Assembly: GCA_009767595.1 (NCBI GenBank) | Contig: VSDK01007127.1 | Location: 373,658-437,657 of the forward strand | Source of the DNA: Symbiodinium kawagutii | Lineage: Eukaryota > Sar > Dinophyceae > Suessiales > Symbiodiniaceae | DNA: 64,000 nt | Reading direction: 5' to 3' | Shown: piece after piece, positions 14,247 through 26,142 of the stretch | How positions within the stretch are numbered: the stretch's first letter is position 1 | How the letters are laid out: each line of letters opens with the position of its first letter | Made by a program: the position numbers and the translations under genes | The notes under the pieces: generated by a model | What the model was told of the DNA's origin: nothing | What the model saw: the letters and a program-made list of their open reading frames with translations, nothing else | The model's database searches: none

Positions 14247-14816
14247 CTACAGTTGCTTGCCTCTCCTGAGGCTCACTGCTTTGATCTCCTCCATGTCCTG
14301 CACATTGGGTGGCCGGCCATGCTTCTCCCGGAACTCTTCCAAGCTTTGGCTGAGAACTGGAGCTTGAGGCCTCCTGTGGTTTTTGTCGGCTGACCCGCCA
14401 AGGCTGTCGCTACACTCCTGATTGGAACAACTTGGCCTCTTTGAACTACCAGCAATTTCAAAGTTGACCGAGTTCAGAGGCTGAGACTGGACGAGTAGAG
14501 ATTTTAAGGACTGGGACCTCACCGCTGACATGGCCTGAATGGAGCCTTGCAACTCAAGCAGCATGGCTGTCTGAGACTTGATGCAGGTCTGTACGTTCAG
14601 CACCGTTGTAGTTTGAGAATCTACGGATCTTTGAATGCTTCTGACCGACTGATTCAATGTCTCCATGAGCTCATGCAGCTGGCAGGTCACGAGTGGTCCC
14701 ATGCCCATTACATTCTCCTGGAATGCTGGACTAGCCGCCTCAGTCTCCATGGACCGCTCAAGACCAGGCACTGCAAGCATCACATCGCATTCTGCAGCGG
14801 GCTCACTGCACTCCAT
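14247..14816 (-). CDS. Hypothetical protein, 189 residues, coiled-coil-like
   Basis: A complete ATG-to-TAG frame starts MECSEPAAECDVML. The middle (about residues 45-95) has regularly spaced hydrophobic residues, as in LMETLNQSVRSIQRSV and LNVQTCIKSQTAMLLELQ, suggesting a helical or coiled-coil region. The C-terminus is charged (EEFREKHGRPPNVQDMEEIK). It lies about 1 kb upstream of the membrane-protein exons on the same strand and could be an exon of the same gene. No known domain was recognised. Confidence 0.5.
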   Translation of the reverse strand: MECSEPAAECDVMLAVPGLERSMETEAASPAFQENVMGMGPLVTCQLHELMETLNQSVRSIQRSVDSQTTTVLNVQTCIKSQTAMLLELQGSIQAMSAVRSQSLKSLLVQSQPLNSVNFEIAGSSKRPSCSNQECSDSLGGSADKNHRRPQAPVLSQSLEEFREKHGRPPNVQDMEEIKAVSLRRGKQL

Positions 14817-16324
14817 GGATGCGGAGGAAAAACTGTAGAATGCAACTGCTGCTACTGGGGAATTCTCCCGACGAAAATTATGTCGAACCGTGCGTGCACG
14901 GCCTGGTCGGGGAAAAAAACGACTCAGCGTCCATCAACGCCTCAAATTCTGAGCCAGAAGTGGCTGCGCACGCAAGTGTTGCTGAACAGACTTGGCTCAC
15001 TCGTGGAACGGCTTCCCACTTCTCAGAAACATGGCCCATGATGGCCCCTGCAACTCTGACCAGCACATGAGCTTCGAAAATACAAGGCCCAGTCCACTTG
15101 TCTCTTAGGAACCAACACTGGTAAGCCCGCACCCTCCCGTGTTCAACGCTTGCAGCCCCCACACAGCAACTCGCCCGGGCCTTTCCGGTCATGGTGATGT
15201 AACCTGAGCATCGGCACGGCAAACTTGATGCCATGTCATCGCCATTTGCTTAGGCCCCTCCTGGTACAGTGGCTTCTTAACTCCACCCTCAAAGGGCTAT
15301 AGGGATACCCCTGGCTTCTTGGCTGCATCCCAACCACCAACCAGTCATGCTTGCACTGCAACCGTTCACTCAACCTTGTTGAAGTCAGGATCTGCGGCCA
15401 CGAAACCCAATTGGTCGCCTGGCACGGCCAAGCCCTTGCCGAAATTCCTGGGCTCTGCCGCCGCAAAAAAGGAAGACAGCCTGTTTCAAACTTGCATCTG
15501 CATGCATTGTTTCACACCGCGCCGCAAAAATATTTGCAAAATGACCGTGCTGACACTGCAACCTCCAACAAATCAACGCACTTCATGCACCTGAGCCCTC
15601 AGTGGTTGTCCACTTGGGGTGGCCCTTGCTGGTACATGCCGCGGGGATAAACATCCGCTGAGGCACACCACATGTAGATTCTGAACTGGACGCCAACTGC
15701 AAGCAGCTAAGAAGTTGTCCTTCGACATGGGGTGTTCTTCCATAGGAACCCTGCGAGTACCATCAGTGTGCAATTTGGGTTACAAAATGTTACCGATACA
15801 TCTAACTCTATTTTAGGGTGAACTAACCCTTCTACCCATGGTTGGTCAACAAGTACTGACTGATACTGATCATACTGTCATGATCTGTCATGTGAGCGCA
15901 TTTCTGACAAGATCTGGCTACCACTTGGAAACACCATGTGAAATCTTGACATGGTACCCGGCCGTCCTTCCCTACGGTCTTGACATCCGACCTGCAACGA
16001 GGACCGGACGAACATCTTTGTGAACCCAGGTGCTAGCATGAATGGATCAGGGGGTGCATGATGCAGGCATGGACCGACAAAAATCACCAATCACCCAAAG
16101 GAATCGATGTGGCTTTTTGTGTGCTCGTTCCGGGGGTGCCTCTCGGAATCTCTCGCTTTTGACAACCATAGGTAGCCATGCTGCTGCAATACAAACGCTT
16201 CGTGCGTGACTCGTGAATAAGTCAGGAAAGGACAAATGACAGAGGGTGCATGATATCCAATCATCAGTGATGCATATCAAGTCATGGTAGGGCTAGGGCT
16301 GACGGTTCATACTGGGTCGCCGCA

Positions 16325-16327
<3 letters not shown>

Positions 16328-16395
<68 letters not shown>
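16328..16395. repeat. (GAT)n microsatellite
   Basis: About 22 perfect units lie next to the carbonic-anhydrase exon. Confidence 0.95.
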
Positions 16396-16443
16396 CAACG
16401 ACAATTCGGCAACTGCGATGACTGTGATGCTACAAACTGTCCC

Positions 16444-16565
16444 CTTTGGCAGCCGCCTGTGTATCTGGATGGGCGACTGCCGCGTCCCCTCACTGCACAG
16501 TGGGAACTCCTTTGCCCAGCAACTGGGGTCGTCGTAGTTCCACTCCTGATGCGCGGCTTCTCCGG
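16444..16565 (-). CDS. Exon of an alpha-type carbonic anhydrase
   Basis: The minus strand encodes EWNYDDPSCWAKEFPLC followed by SEGTRQSPIQI. This matches the N-terminal signature of alpha carbonic anhydrases: W-x-Y, then W-x-x-x-x-P-x-C, then QSPI-x-I. The enzyme interconverts CO2 and bicarbonate. The left border is TTGTCCAAG. The frame stays open past 16444 into a TCA/poly-Ser tract made by the (GAT)n microsatellite, so the exon must end near 16444-16430. I could not find the zinc-ligand exon (HWG...ELHxVH) in the window, so it may sit in a neighbouring region or this may be a remnant. Confidence 0.62.
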
Positions 16566-17140
16566 CTTGGACAAGTGTAATGGCTATGCCAAATGGCTGG
16601 TCAAAGGCTGCTTTATGGTCAAAATCCTGGTCGAATTGTGGCCAGTTAGGGGTGAATTCTTGGTTGGACAACTGATGGTGAAGCAATGCTTGAACAGTCG
16701 GTTGATGTTCGTGATTGATTCCTTCGTCATTTGAAGTGCTTGATCATGTGTCACAGTCAAAGTGCTTCAGCTATGTAGAACTATAACCAAAAAATGGCGA
16801 ACATACCGCGCTCCCAAGCCATGGCTAGTTTCAGCGGAAAAAAAACGGACCGATTCACGGGTACAATTCATTATAATCCATTGAATTGGTTGGTGGTTGC
16901 AATCCATTCCAAGACATCACGCTATATCCCCATGTATGGTTGAAAACCACCAGCCAGATTTATATACACCATTTACGCCATTTTACGTGAACAATTCCAC
17001 GTCAGCCGTTCATGGATCTCCCAGCAACTCCTCGTCACCGCAAGTGGTGTAGTCACTGCGCTTGTCCACGGCCATCGGGGGCAGATTGCCCAAGAAGACG
17101 GTTGCCTGCCCAGGGAGGATTAATAGGTGACATAAGGTGA

Positions 17141-17205
17141 CCAATGGCGAACCATTGGTGAACCATTGGTGAACCATTGGTGAACCATTGGTGAACCAGC
17201 GATGA
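17141..17205. repeat. 12 bp tandem repeat GAACCATTGGTG
   Basis: Five units, the first and last imperfect. Each contains the palindrome ACCATTGGT or CCATTGG. Confidence 0.9.
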
Positions 17206-19680
17206 CCATTTTGACGGCCGATGGTTGCTACAAGTTGCTACCACACATTGAGCCGGTCACCGATTCAATTTAGAGCCTCTACAAATCAGCAGTTGGTAGT
17301 TACCAATTGGGGACCCCCAACAAAAGACCTGAGTCAGCTGCCTCTTTGTTGTTACCACACAGGCAGCCTCCCCAAAGCGGGAGGCTGCTCCCAGCAGTGC
17401 GTGACGATGAATGGGCCTTGTAGGTCGCTGGATCCATCTCTGGGCCATCTAATCTGGTGGAGTCCATGCCGGACACCTCGCCGAATCCAGGACCAAAGTA
17501 CTGACACCGTCGCAATAAATCTGCTTCCAGCTGAACTGATCTATTTGCACCTGTTCACACTGGCAAATTATGCATGGGTACTGTATTCATTTGATTATCG
17601 ATCTATTATGCGCTCGTCTGCCTGTCTCTGTCTGCGTTTGCGTCTGCATCTCTTCACTTTTCTTCATGGGTTCGTTCATGATACATGCGCAACAGGGTGC
17701 CATCCACAAGGAATAGAAACTCGCAATCATCCCACTTTGTGGCTAGCCATCTTCAGCATCCTTGCTTGAAACTGAAGGGAAAGATGCTGAAGATGGTTTT
17801 TCCATTGATGCTGATAGCAATGGTTCAGCATTCCATTGGAAAATCACTGGTTTTACCTCTGGAAGCCCGTCCGGACGGGCTCAGCGCTGGAGATCGTCAC
17901 AGCTCCACCTTCAGGTCCAAGAAATTCAGCTGAGCGAGGCTAATCGTGGAGGCTTCCCTCAGCCATGGCCGGAAGGGCCCCATCCGAAGTGACGCAACTG
18001 GTGACCAGCGGCCCCAAAGTGGCGCCACGTCAGTTTCTTCAAAGCTCGGGTACCAGTAACTTGGTCAATTCGATAAGTTCTAGGTGATGTCAGGCGGCTC
18101 AAAAACCGGCACATGGAAAGCACCACATTGCAGAAACAAGGCGTTGCTAAGCAGGTCACCAACTTGCCAGTCTGCCTTTGTACTTTTAATCTGTTTCCTC
18201 TAGGAGCCCTCTACTTGGTCTAACCACACAGTTGGGTTTTACAAGGCTGCTGACTAGCCTCACTACTGTACAACCCCAGCTACGCCAACCAATGGATGAT
18301 ATGTCACAAGAAGGGCTGACTCAGAGTGTCCCAGCTTACAGTAGGTGGTTCAACTAAAAGTAACCAACGAACCGCAATCCTCGCCCCTGCTGAACTAACA
18401 TGAATCAACCATAGCAACAATAGAACCATGCCATTGCCAATGCTACATCATGATATGATCGTCTGGAATTAAATACTGATCATACATGATCATGCTATTG
18501 ATGCACGTCCAAAATGTCTTTGAGCCTGTCCAAGAGTCGGCGAGGGACCCATGGACACCTCCAAGCTAAAAATGAGTTCCACCTCTGCAAAGAATCACTG
18601 CCATGTGTGCATGACATCGTATGACCCATGGGGTGTGACTACCAAATTCGCCCCTACGGCCCCGAGTCCAATGACGCCCACCTAGCCGCCAAGTGTCGCA
18701 AAGATCATCCAGCGCACACCCCAGTCAGGGCAGCCGGGGACCGTCATGCCCCCTCGATACCAAAACCACTTTCCTTTCAAAGCCTGGTGCTGGAAAGTGG
18801 TTTGGCATCGTGGTTGTAATACGGTGCTCGACGACCAGCATCGACCATCCGCAAAATTGTTATAGCTTACCTGCTTTTGAGATCAACTACTCTTCAAACT
18901 GTTGGTTCAAACATGTTCAAATAGATCAAAATGGATGGCGTTTGGTGTTCGACCGTGATGATTCGACATTCTTCGCCATGGAAATAAATGAAAATCATCC
19001 ATCACTATAAAATAATGATGAATCATGAATAATGGCTGGCAAGATGGAACAAGAAAGGCCTGTTCAAACCGCCAAAGGATCAGAAAACCTCGAGAAACTG
19101 GCAATGGAATGTTGTCATTTGCCATGGACTATTAATGTGGAACTCACCATACAAAAATATTCCAGGATATTACAGGTAGTTGTTGTGCAGTAACTTGTGT
19201 TGGTTCCTCACACGTTTTGGAATGTTTCCATGTATGCCTCATGAAAAATGTGGGATTGATAGGAGTACTGTAAGCAGCGGCTTGCCAAGCCAGAAATGAT
19301 TACAAATAGCCAACTCCTTGGAACAGAACCAGCTTGGAAAATGATCTGAATTCTGATGGTCATCATGGCTGACGGTTCAAATCACCGGCAGCTCGAATGA
19401 TGGAAATTCCCACCCTTGACATACAAGGCGACCACGAGACTGCAGAAGACACAGTACTGTCACAAATCAACGGATTCCGCATCACAAACTGAGCAAATTT
19501 GGCAGCTGGAGACTTGTCGTCAGAAGCCGGCCCGTTTGATGCTCAAAATCGCCCAATCTTGCGAAGCCCAAGTAAAAGATGCGAGTTCATAGCCAGTTGC
19601 TGATACTAAACAATAAGGAGGTATCTATTTTGAGATGGTGGATGTTTATCCCAACATCAGCCACCCAATTTGGATTCGCA

Positions 19681-19720
19681 TCATCACCACCATCACCACC
19701 ATCACCACCACCACCATCAT
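19681..19720. repeat. CACCAT microsatellite
   Basis: Short CATCAC/CACCAC hexamer run. Confidence 0.85.
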
Positions 19721-19758
19721 GCTGATGCGACCGAGATTGGCAGCTCGCAGTCACCTTC

Positions 19759-19858
19759 TGAAGTCCTTCTTCAGGATCTACCTGATCTACTTTATAGCTT
19801 TCCCCATTTTTGATCTTGTCACGGTACCTCAGATCAAGGCACTGGCATTGGAAAACTG
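19759..19858. CDS. Probable exon, strand uncertain
   Basis: Both strands offer a bordered open frame. The minus strand, between CCTACAG and GTGACT, gives FQCQCLDLRYRDKIKNGESY. The plus strand, between GCTCGCAG and GTAGGC, gives a membrane-like LKSFFRIYLIYFIAFPIFDL. The plus reading looks like a transmembrane helix, the minus reading like a soluble segment. I cannot choose from sequence alone. Confidence 0.4.
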
Positions 19859-20177
19859 TAGGCTTCGCCGCAGGCGTTAGCACCGATGGCTAATCTCTTG
19901 GCCATGCATGAAACATCATGAAGCCATGCGTGGTGTGTGGAACATGCAGGATGTCCAGAAACATGAGTCGGAGCCCTACAGCAGCATCCCCACATGTTCA
20001 TCTTCACTACCACTACCTCATTGTGCAACCAAAAGTGCAGTTTAGATGATGGAAGATGCAATGCACCACACCCAGTACCACAAATAGCTGGCGATCCTAT
20101 CCATTCTACCAGCATTCTACCACCATTCCCGGCGTTCCTGGATCTCCCCCCAGATCGCACCCGAACCCTTCGCCACG

Positions 20178-20325
20178 TCACTTGGGCACGGGCAAGCCGA
20201 GCTCATTGAGCAAAGGGTTGTCGGCCCCAAGCTGCAAGGGGAAGCTGAGAATCAACCGGTGATAGTCCTCCAACAAGGCCAGTTGGGAGCCAGAGCACGC
20301 CAGTTGGGTTAGTTGATTTCTTCAC
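20178..20325 (-). CDS. C-terminal exon of an unrecognised gene
   Basis: The minus strand encodes SQLALLEDYHRLILSFPLQL and then GADNPLLNELGLPVPK, ending at TGA (20180-20178). The residue pattern is strongly protein-like. The acceptor is probably ATTCAG near 20325. No family recognised. Confidence 0.48.
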
Positions 20326-20329
20326 TGAA

Positions 20330-21900
20330 TGCCCCATGGCTATTTTTTCAAGGGGGGCGCGGCTTGGTAGCACAAGGGAAACCAGAATTAGCCATAGAAT
20401 TGGGAGCTGACCCCACTAGTTTGGGTAGAACTGGCGCACAAAATGCAACCTAAGTTTCCATAAAGGGTGCCATGGAATATGATTGCCACCATGTTCTAGC
20501 ATCCAAACCTGTAAAACAGTTTCTTCTCAACACGCTGCCTGTTCATTAAAATACAGCACACACACGAACATGGTATGCTGAAGTGTTGGATGCTCAACTT
20601 TGGTTGGAGTAATATCCACTTGGATATAGAGTTGGAAATTTGATCCGAATAAGAATGACCCACTATAACTGGACCAGTTGAATACTTATTTTTATCGACC
20701 CTCTGGCGAACAGCTCTCTGCAAGCTTCCCTGGCGATTCCTGAGAATGACGAGAATTGACAATGGCGACGATAATGAAACATGGAGGATGGATGACGGTG
20801 AAAGTAATGAATAGTGGAAAAAATAATGAACAGTGGTGAAAACATGTGATGTGAGGAAGAACCGCAATAAAGAGTGACAAGAGACAACTGAGGATTAATC
20901 GTCAACAACGATGCACGGTGAACAAGCAATGCGATAGCGGCGCGCACAATATGAAATATATTGAAAATTGATCTGGTGAATCGTGAATCGAACGACCACC
21001 AAGAACAAACAAAAATAGAAAGCAGCATGCCCAAATGTGTGGAAAAGAGCAAAATAAGTAAGGATAAGACCATTGATAGACCAATGCACCGCAGTAAACC
21101 AATGAGCAAATAGAACAACAACATGCATTGAACAGTGGGTACCGTGCGGTCTCCTGAGTTCCTGCTTCCTCTGATGACAAGTGCCGTGCGGTGTCCTGCA
21201 AACAGAGGGAGGGAGAAAGAGAGAGAGAGAGAGATGCACATGTGCTCACCCATATGCATGTGCGTGCGTGAAAAAGAATGCATATTTATACATTTATATG
21301 CGCATATATTCAATACATACATGCGTGTGAAGACGTTTCGGAATGTCAATGAACATATCATACAAATGGGGGCATTGACATCTCAAAATCTAAATGAATA
21401 GATCGAATACTGATTGGCACAATCGAATTGATAGTGATAGATTTCAACAAAAAAAACATCTCCCCCCAGGCGCTCCGCGTGCCGGCTGCTGTGAACCTGG
21501 AGCCCAGGCCCCGGTGCTTCAGCTGAGGCACTCATATGCAAAGCTGCGATCCCATGGGTCTTGACATGACTATCAGCAGCAAACATAGCAACAAAAAGGT
21601 CACTACCATGGGACACCATCAGTTTACCATCATCAGGGCAATGATAATTAAACAATTTTCAACTTAGTAGGTGGTGGTGATTAGTGGGTGGTGATTAGTA
21701 GGTGGTGATCAATAATCAACTTTCAATCCAAAAGGTACATTGTTGGGAGCTCCCACTGACCGTCAAGCCATGGAACATCCTCCTTGCCCTACGTAGCTAG
21801 CTAAGTGGAGCTGAGGATTGCCTCCAAAAGACCTGGAAAACTACAACATGCAAATAGACATGCAGCTTTGGTCAGCTTTGCATTGCCGCTGATGATTTTT
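20330..21900. other. Non-coding stretch
   Basis: AT-rich, with a GA dinucleotide run at 21213-21235. Long hydrophobic minus frames at 20660-21360 overlap one another and look like repeat shadows rather than exons. Confidence 0.55.
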
Positions 21901-21922
21901 TTCGGTTGGGCATCTGGCAGGG

Positions 21923-22078
21923 CTACGTTCGGTTGCGAAACAACGAATCAAATCGCAGCCGAGGCGCCCCCGAAACCTCCGTCAGCTTCGGTAGGCCATC
22001 GCCATCCAGAATACCTTCCACCTGGATCTCTGCCACATGGTGCTTGCCCTCGTAGGTGTGAGATGAGATGGCTTTGAC
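21923..22078 (-). CDS. Exon of an unrecognised gene
   Basis: After GTCACTGAG the minus strand encodes VKAISSHTYEGKHHVAEIQV, then EGILDGDGLPKLTEVSGAPR, and reaches a stop at 21925-21923 unless spliced earlier. The frame has no ATG and so is easily missed. It resembles a beta-rich domain; I could not name it. Confidence 0.5.
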   Translation of the reverse strand, partial: VKAISSHTYEGKHHVAEIQVEGILDGDGLPKLTEVSGAPRLRFDSLFRNRT

Positions 22079-22099
22079 CTCAGTGACCCCCTACCATGG

Positions 22100-23910
22100 C
22101 CCCATGAATGAAGGCGTAGGATTCCGCAGGATTCCCAGGCGAAAATCCAAGGGCCTGAGATGGGATGTATCAGTTGAGCAGTTCAACAATCCCAGGCCCT
22201 TATACTAGTCCTTGTGAAGTGTGACCCGCGTGCGCCAACTGCCTTGTTGATCTTCACTGGGTTCGATTCACATTCCGTGACCCATCTGTAACCCAGCTCT
22301 CAGCGGCAAGGAGGATATTGACCATGGCGGCTTGCATGCCATCAGTTCTCATGATGCCTTCCCCGAGTAGGAACTACTTGAACTCATGAACAACAACTGC
22401 AATAGTCATGGCCTGCGCGTAATCACAACCACTGTGTCAGTAGGGGCATCTTGGTTGACCCCTGAATCGATCAGATCGCACCATGCATCCACGAGACAGA
22501 GAGCTTGTGCAGCAGGAAATCTGAGCAGCGGGAGGCTGGCACTTCTGATCACCACCATTTGACTTTTGGAGGAGTCAAACTCATGCACAAACATGCTTGT
22601 AGCAACATGGTATGCAGAAAGATTTGTGCGCGTATGTGTATTATTCAAAGTATATCTTGGCACATCGGCACCCCATCCGCCAAGAAACTTCGGCCGCTGA
22701 CCTCAGCCAGGCGACCCGAGCTGGACCTCCATGGTCCTCCATGGTCCGTTGGAAGTGCTTCCGCTTAGGGGATCCATTCAACAGAATCAAACCTGAAGAT
22801 GTCTGCACCACCTCGAGCCATATGGAGCTCACGGTCATTTTGGGTGCTTGATCGGTCACCATGCGAATCACAATCCTTACAGATTTGCTTAGGGTCATTA
22901 TGAAGCATCAGCCACGGTATTTGCCAGCAGTACTTTTCATAAGCGCTCAATTAGCACCATCATCTACATAATAGTGATGGAACCATCATTGTCCAGCACT
23001 TCGTCATCATTAAACCATGAACTAATCACCGATGAACCATTGATTTCACCATCAGCTCACCAGAAATTTAACCATCAAATGACCATCAACCGACGATCAA
23101 TTGACCCATCTTAACTCCCTGGTTGCATCACTTTAACCATCTTAACTCATCATTTAACCATCAACTGACTCCCTGGTTGGGCCCTGAACTTCCAGTGGTT
23201 GCACCCAACTTCCAGGTCGTCCAAACCGCCCGGGTTTGCGGCCGCGCCACAATGACGCTCCCGAAGTTGGGCGTACCCGCCCTGACCCCGAAGCCGTTGG
23301 GCGTGGCATCCTCAGCCAGGCCATGGTGATGGTGATTGGCCATTGAATACAGGCGGTGATGGTTGGTTATTGGTTATGGGTTACTATAGAAATTACAAGA
23401 TATTACCATCACCAAATAATACAAATAACCAATAATTCTACTATGGCAACAGTAACTATAACCCATTGGTTATTGGTTATTTGGTTGCTATAGAAATTGA
23501 TCGTGCTGGCTTTTGATGCTTACGTAGTTATTGATGGTGATGGCTATGGCTTATTGATGGTACTCGATTAATTGCTAGGTACTTGGTAGTGGTTTGGTAG
23601 TTGTCTAAGAATCAATTGATATCAGCTAATTGGTACTTGATTCAGTGATAGTGATTGATGGTTCAGTGATGGTTACAACTGATGGTTCATGATAGTCGAC
23701 TGATGGTTCGTGGACTGACTGAATCGGCTGACCCCCTTTCCTCTCCCCCTAGGTTCACCTCTGTCCCCATGGTCCTTGTCATCATACATATCAGTTTCCT
23801 CTCATGTCTACCTTTTGTCCTTTCGTCCCCCTAATTGATCTCTCTTGATAATCAATGGTCGATGATTGTAAGTTGATGATTGTTGATGAATAACGGTGAC
23901 AGTTGATGAT
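22100..23910. other. Mostly non-coding, two weak exon candidates
   Basis: At 22641-22898 and 23161-23320 (minus strand) open frames have coding-like composition, the second reading ATPNGFGVRAGTPNFGS after GGCTGAG, but borders are incomplete. The rest is ACCATC/GGTTATTGG-rich low-complexity DNA. Confidence 0.45.
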
Positions 23911-23916
23911 GACGGT

Positions 23917-24514
23917 TGACGTTGACGTTGACGTTGACCTTGACGTTGACGATGGCGATGGTGACGATGATGACGATGATGACGATGAAGACGAGGATGA
24001 CGATGATGACGATAATGACGATGATGACGATGATGACGATGATGGCGATGATGACGATGATGACGATGATGACGATGATGACGATGATGCCGATGATGAC
24101 GATGATGATGATGATGATGACGATGATGACGATGATGATGATGATGATGATGATGATGACGATGATGATGATGATGACGATGATGACGATGATGATGACG
24201 ATGATGACAATGATGACGATGATGACAATGATGACGATGATGACGATGATGACGATGATGACGATAATAACGATGATGACGATGATGAGGATGATGAGGA
24301 TGATGAGGATGATGACGATGATGATGATGATGATGATGACGATGATGATGATGACGATGATGACGATGATGATGACGATGATGACAATGATGACGATGAT
24401 GACGATGATGACGATGATGACGATGATGACGATGATGATGACGATGATGACGATGATGACGATGATGACGATGATGACGATGATGAGGATGATGACGATG
24501 ATGACGATGATGGC

Positions 24515-24546
<32 letters not shown>

Positions 24547-24577
24547 CGATGATGATGATGATGATGACGATGATGAC

Positions 24578-24622
<45 letters not shown>

Positions 24623-24740
24623 GGCGATGGTGATGGTTGATGATGCTGTATGATGATGGTGGTGGGTGATGGCGGTTGATGGTTGTTGATGGTTGTTGAT
24701 GGTTGTTGATGGTTGATGATGGTTGATGATGGTTGATGAA
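23917..24740. repeat. GATGAC-type satellite block
   Basis: A short GACGTT array (23917-23952) leads into about 670 bp of GATGAC/GATGAT hexamers with few interruptions, followed by TTGATGG repeats. Frames through it would give poly-Asp, Met-Thr or poly-Ser chains; these are repeat translations, not genes. Confidence 0.95.
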
Positions 24741-25153
24741 GGGTTTTAAAAATACTCAGGGACCTATTGATTCTGTTGCTTTGATGTTGTTTCTTTCATG
24801 GACCATTGGAACTGCGAAACCAGCCGGAAGACGCTCTAGTAACAACAATCACGTGGACATTTCTCAATATAGGCGTATTCCTCAATCATTTAATCCTAAA
24901 AATCATTTGCGCTGATCATCCAACCATTTTTGGGTCCCCCATCTTGAGAAACACCCATGTGACTATGGGTCCATATTGACCATCAATTTGATGGGGGATG
25001 ATAACCAACAATAAGGGATTGGTTATCAACCCTACCAAAGCCTTTGGCAACTTGAAAAATTCCAGACGCTACGGCCTTCGCAGGTGATGAATCATTGGGA
25101 AAAGGTCAATGCAAAGAATCGAACGAAAGAACATCACCTGGCTTTGTTTTGCT

Positions 25154-25242
25154 TAATGTTGGTTTCTGATTAGTGTAACCCCCCCTAAAGTAATGAAAAT
25201 AGATGAAACCAACAGGTAGGTACTAATCAGAAACCAACATTA
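25154..25242. repeat. Perfect 21 bp inverted repeat with a 47 bp loop
   Basis: The left arm 25154-25174 (core AATGTTGGTTTCTGATTAGT) is the exact reverse complement of 25222-25242. The loop contains a poly-C run. It could be a hairpin or a tiny foldback element in an intron. Confidence 0.9.
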
Positions 25243-25482
25243 TACCTGAACCATGGTCTTGATGCACAAAGTCCCACCAGATCTGACAGCACATGGCTTA
25301 GACAACCATCGCTGAATGACTCCCAAGCTGGATCGCTTCGGCTGAGGGACCAGGGTGTACTGGGTCGCTTGCACAGTGACGTCATGCACCTGAGCAACCG
25401 CCGATGCTGAAGCCGTGGCCAGGGATGGCTGTTGGATGGCAGCGTCAATGATTTGATCGTAAGCATAGGGGGTTATAAGCAT
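25240..25482 (-). CDS. Possible exon next to a hairpin intron
   Basis: The minus strand encodes AYDQIIDAAIQQPSLATASA and continues open to KTMVQ before a possible donor GTATAATG (about 25247). The 21 bp inverted repeat described below starts inside this putative intron. Composition is coding-like; family not recognised. Confidence 0.42.
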   Translation of the reverse strand: MLITPYAYDQIIDAAIQQPSLATASASAVAQVHDVTVQATQYTLVPQPKRSSLGVIQRWLSKPCAVRSGGTLCIKTMVQV

Positions 25483-26022
25483 CGGGGATTGCAGTTAGGC
25501 CTATGGAGAAAGGCAGGTGTACATAGCTAGATATAAGTAGATACAAAGGCGGGATTGTTAAAATGGTTTATACTGGTTGGCACTAGGATAATCGTGGGGG
25601 GATTGCAACCAAGAAACTAATGATTGTGTGAACTGGATATCATGGCTGAATTGGATTATTCGGTTTGATCATGAGCGTTGAAACTATAAGGGCTGGTTTT
25701 GATCAAACAAACACAGTATAAGTAAATCTTCAATGTTAAAAGCTAGAAGAATCTTTTATGTTGTATGTATATAATGAGACACGTCTCATAATACATGCGT
25801 ACAGTGTACAGGTCTCCGCGTGTGTGGTTGGACGCATTTGAATGCTTCACAGTAAATCTAGAATGGATAGCCCACCGTCACAGGTTGGATTGCATCAGAG
25901 AGATTTCCTTGAAAAACTGCAGGAAAGTGCCTAGAAGCCACTCCCAAGTGCTGTCCTCAGTGCCTTGCTTTCCTATGCTTAGCCCAAGCATCCCAGGCTC
26001 CTGCCAATCCCAGGCCACCCAC

Positions 26023-26142
26023 CTGCTGCCATGGCACAGGCTCCACCACAAACTGCACATCTTCAGTTCCAATGTCGCCCGTGGTAGCCATGGAAGCGAC
26101 CAGGTTGATGGGGGACTTGATGCATTGGGCGCGCTCAGCCGC
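26023..26142 (-). CDS. 40-codon exon of an unrecognised gene (AG/GT bordered)
   Basis: This 120 nt segment lies between GGTAACAG and GTGGGTGG. It encodes AAERAQCIKSPINLVASMAT, then TGDIGTEDVQFVVEPVPWQQ. Both borders are canonical and the phase is 0-0, so it would be a neat cassette-type exon. Function unknown. Confidence 0.52.

Larger units (their letters stand above)
16570..19755. other. Intergenic or intronic DNA, no firm gene
   Basis: Holds the 12 bp repeat and several short frames open on both strands (17240-17500, 17760-17990, 18630-18820). None has convincing borders or a known motif. Confidence 0.55.

Noticed and set aside
20663-21361. 232-residue hydrophobic minus frame
   Set aside because: Overlapping frames are similarly open and the sequence includes GA repeats; no borders or motif.
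23791-24640. Long poly-Asp, Met-Thr and poly-Ser reading frames
   Set aside because: They translate the GATGAC satellite in several frames at once; no flanking coding signal.
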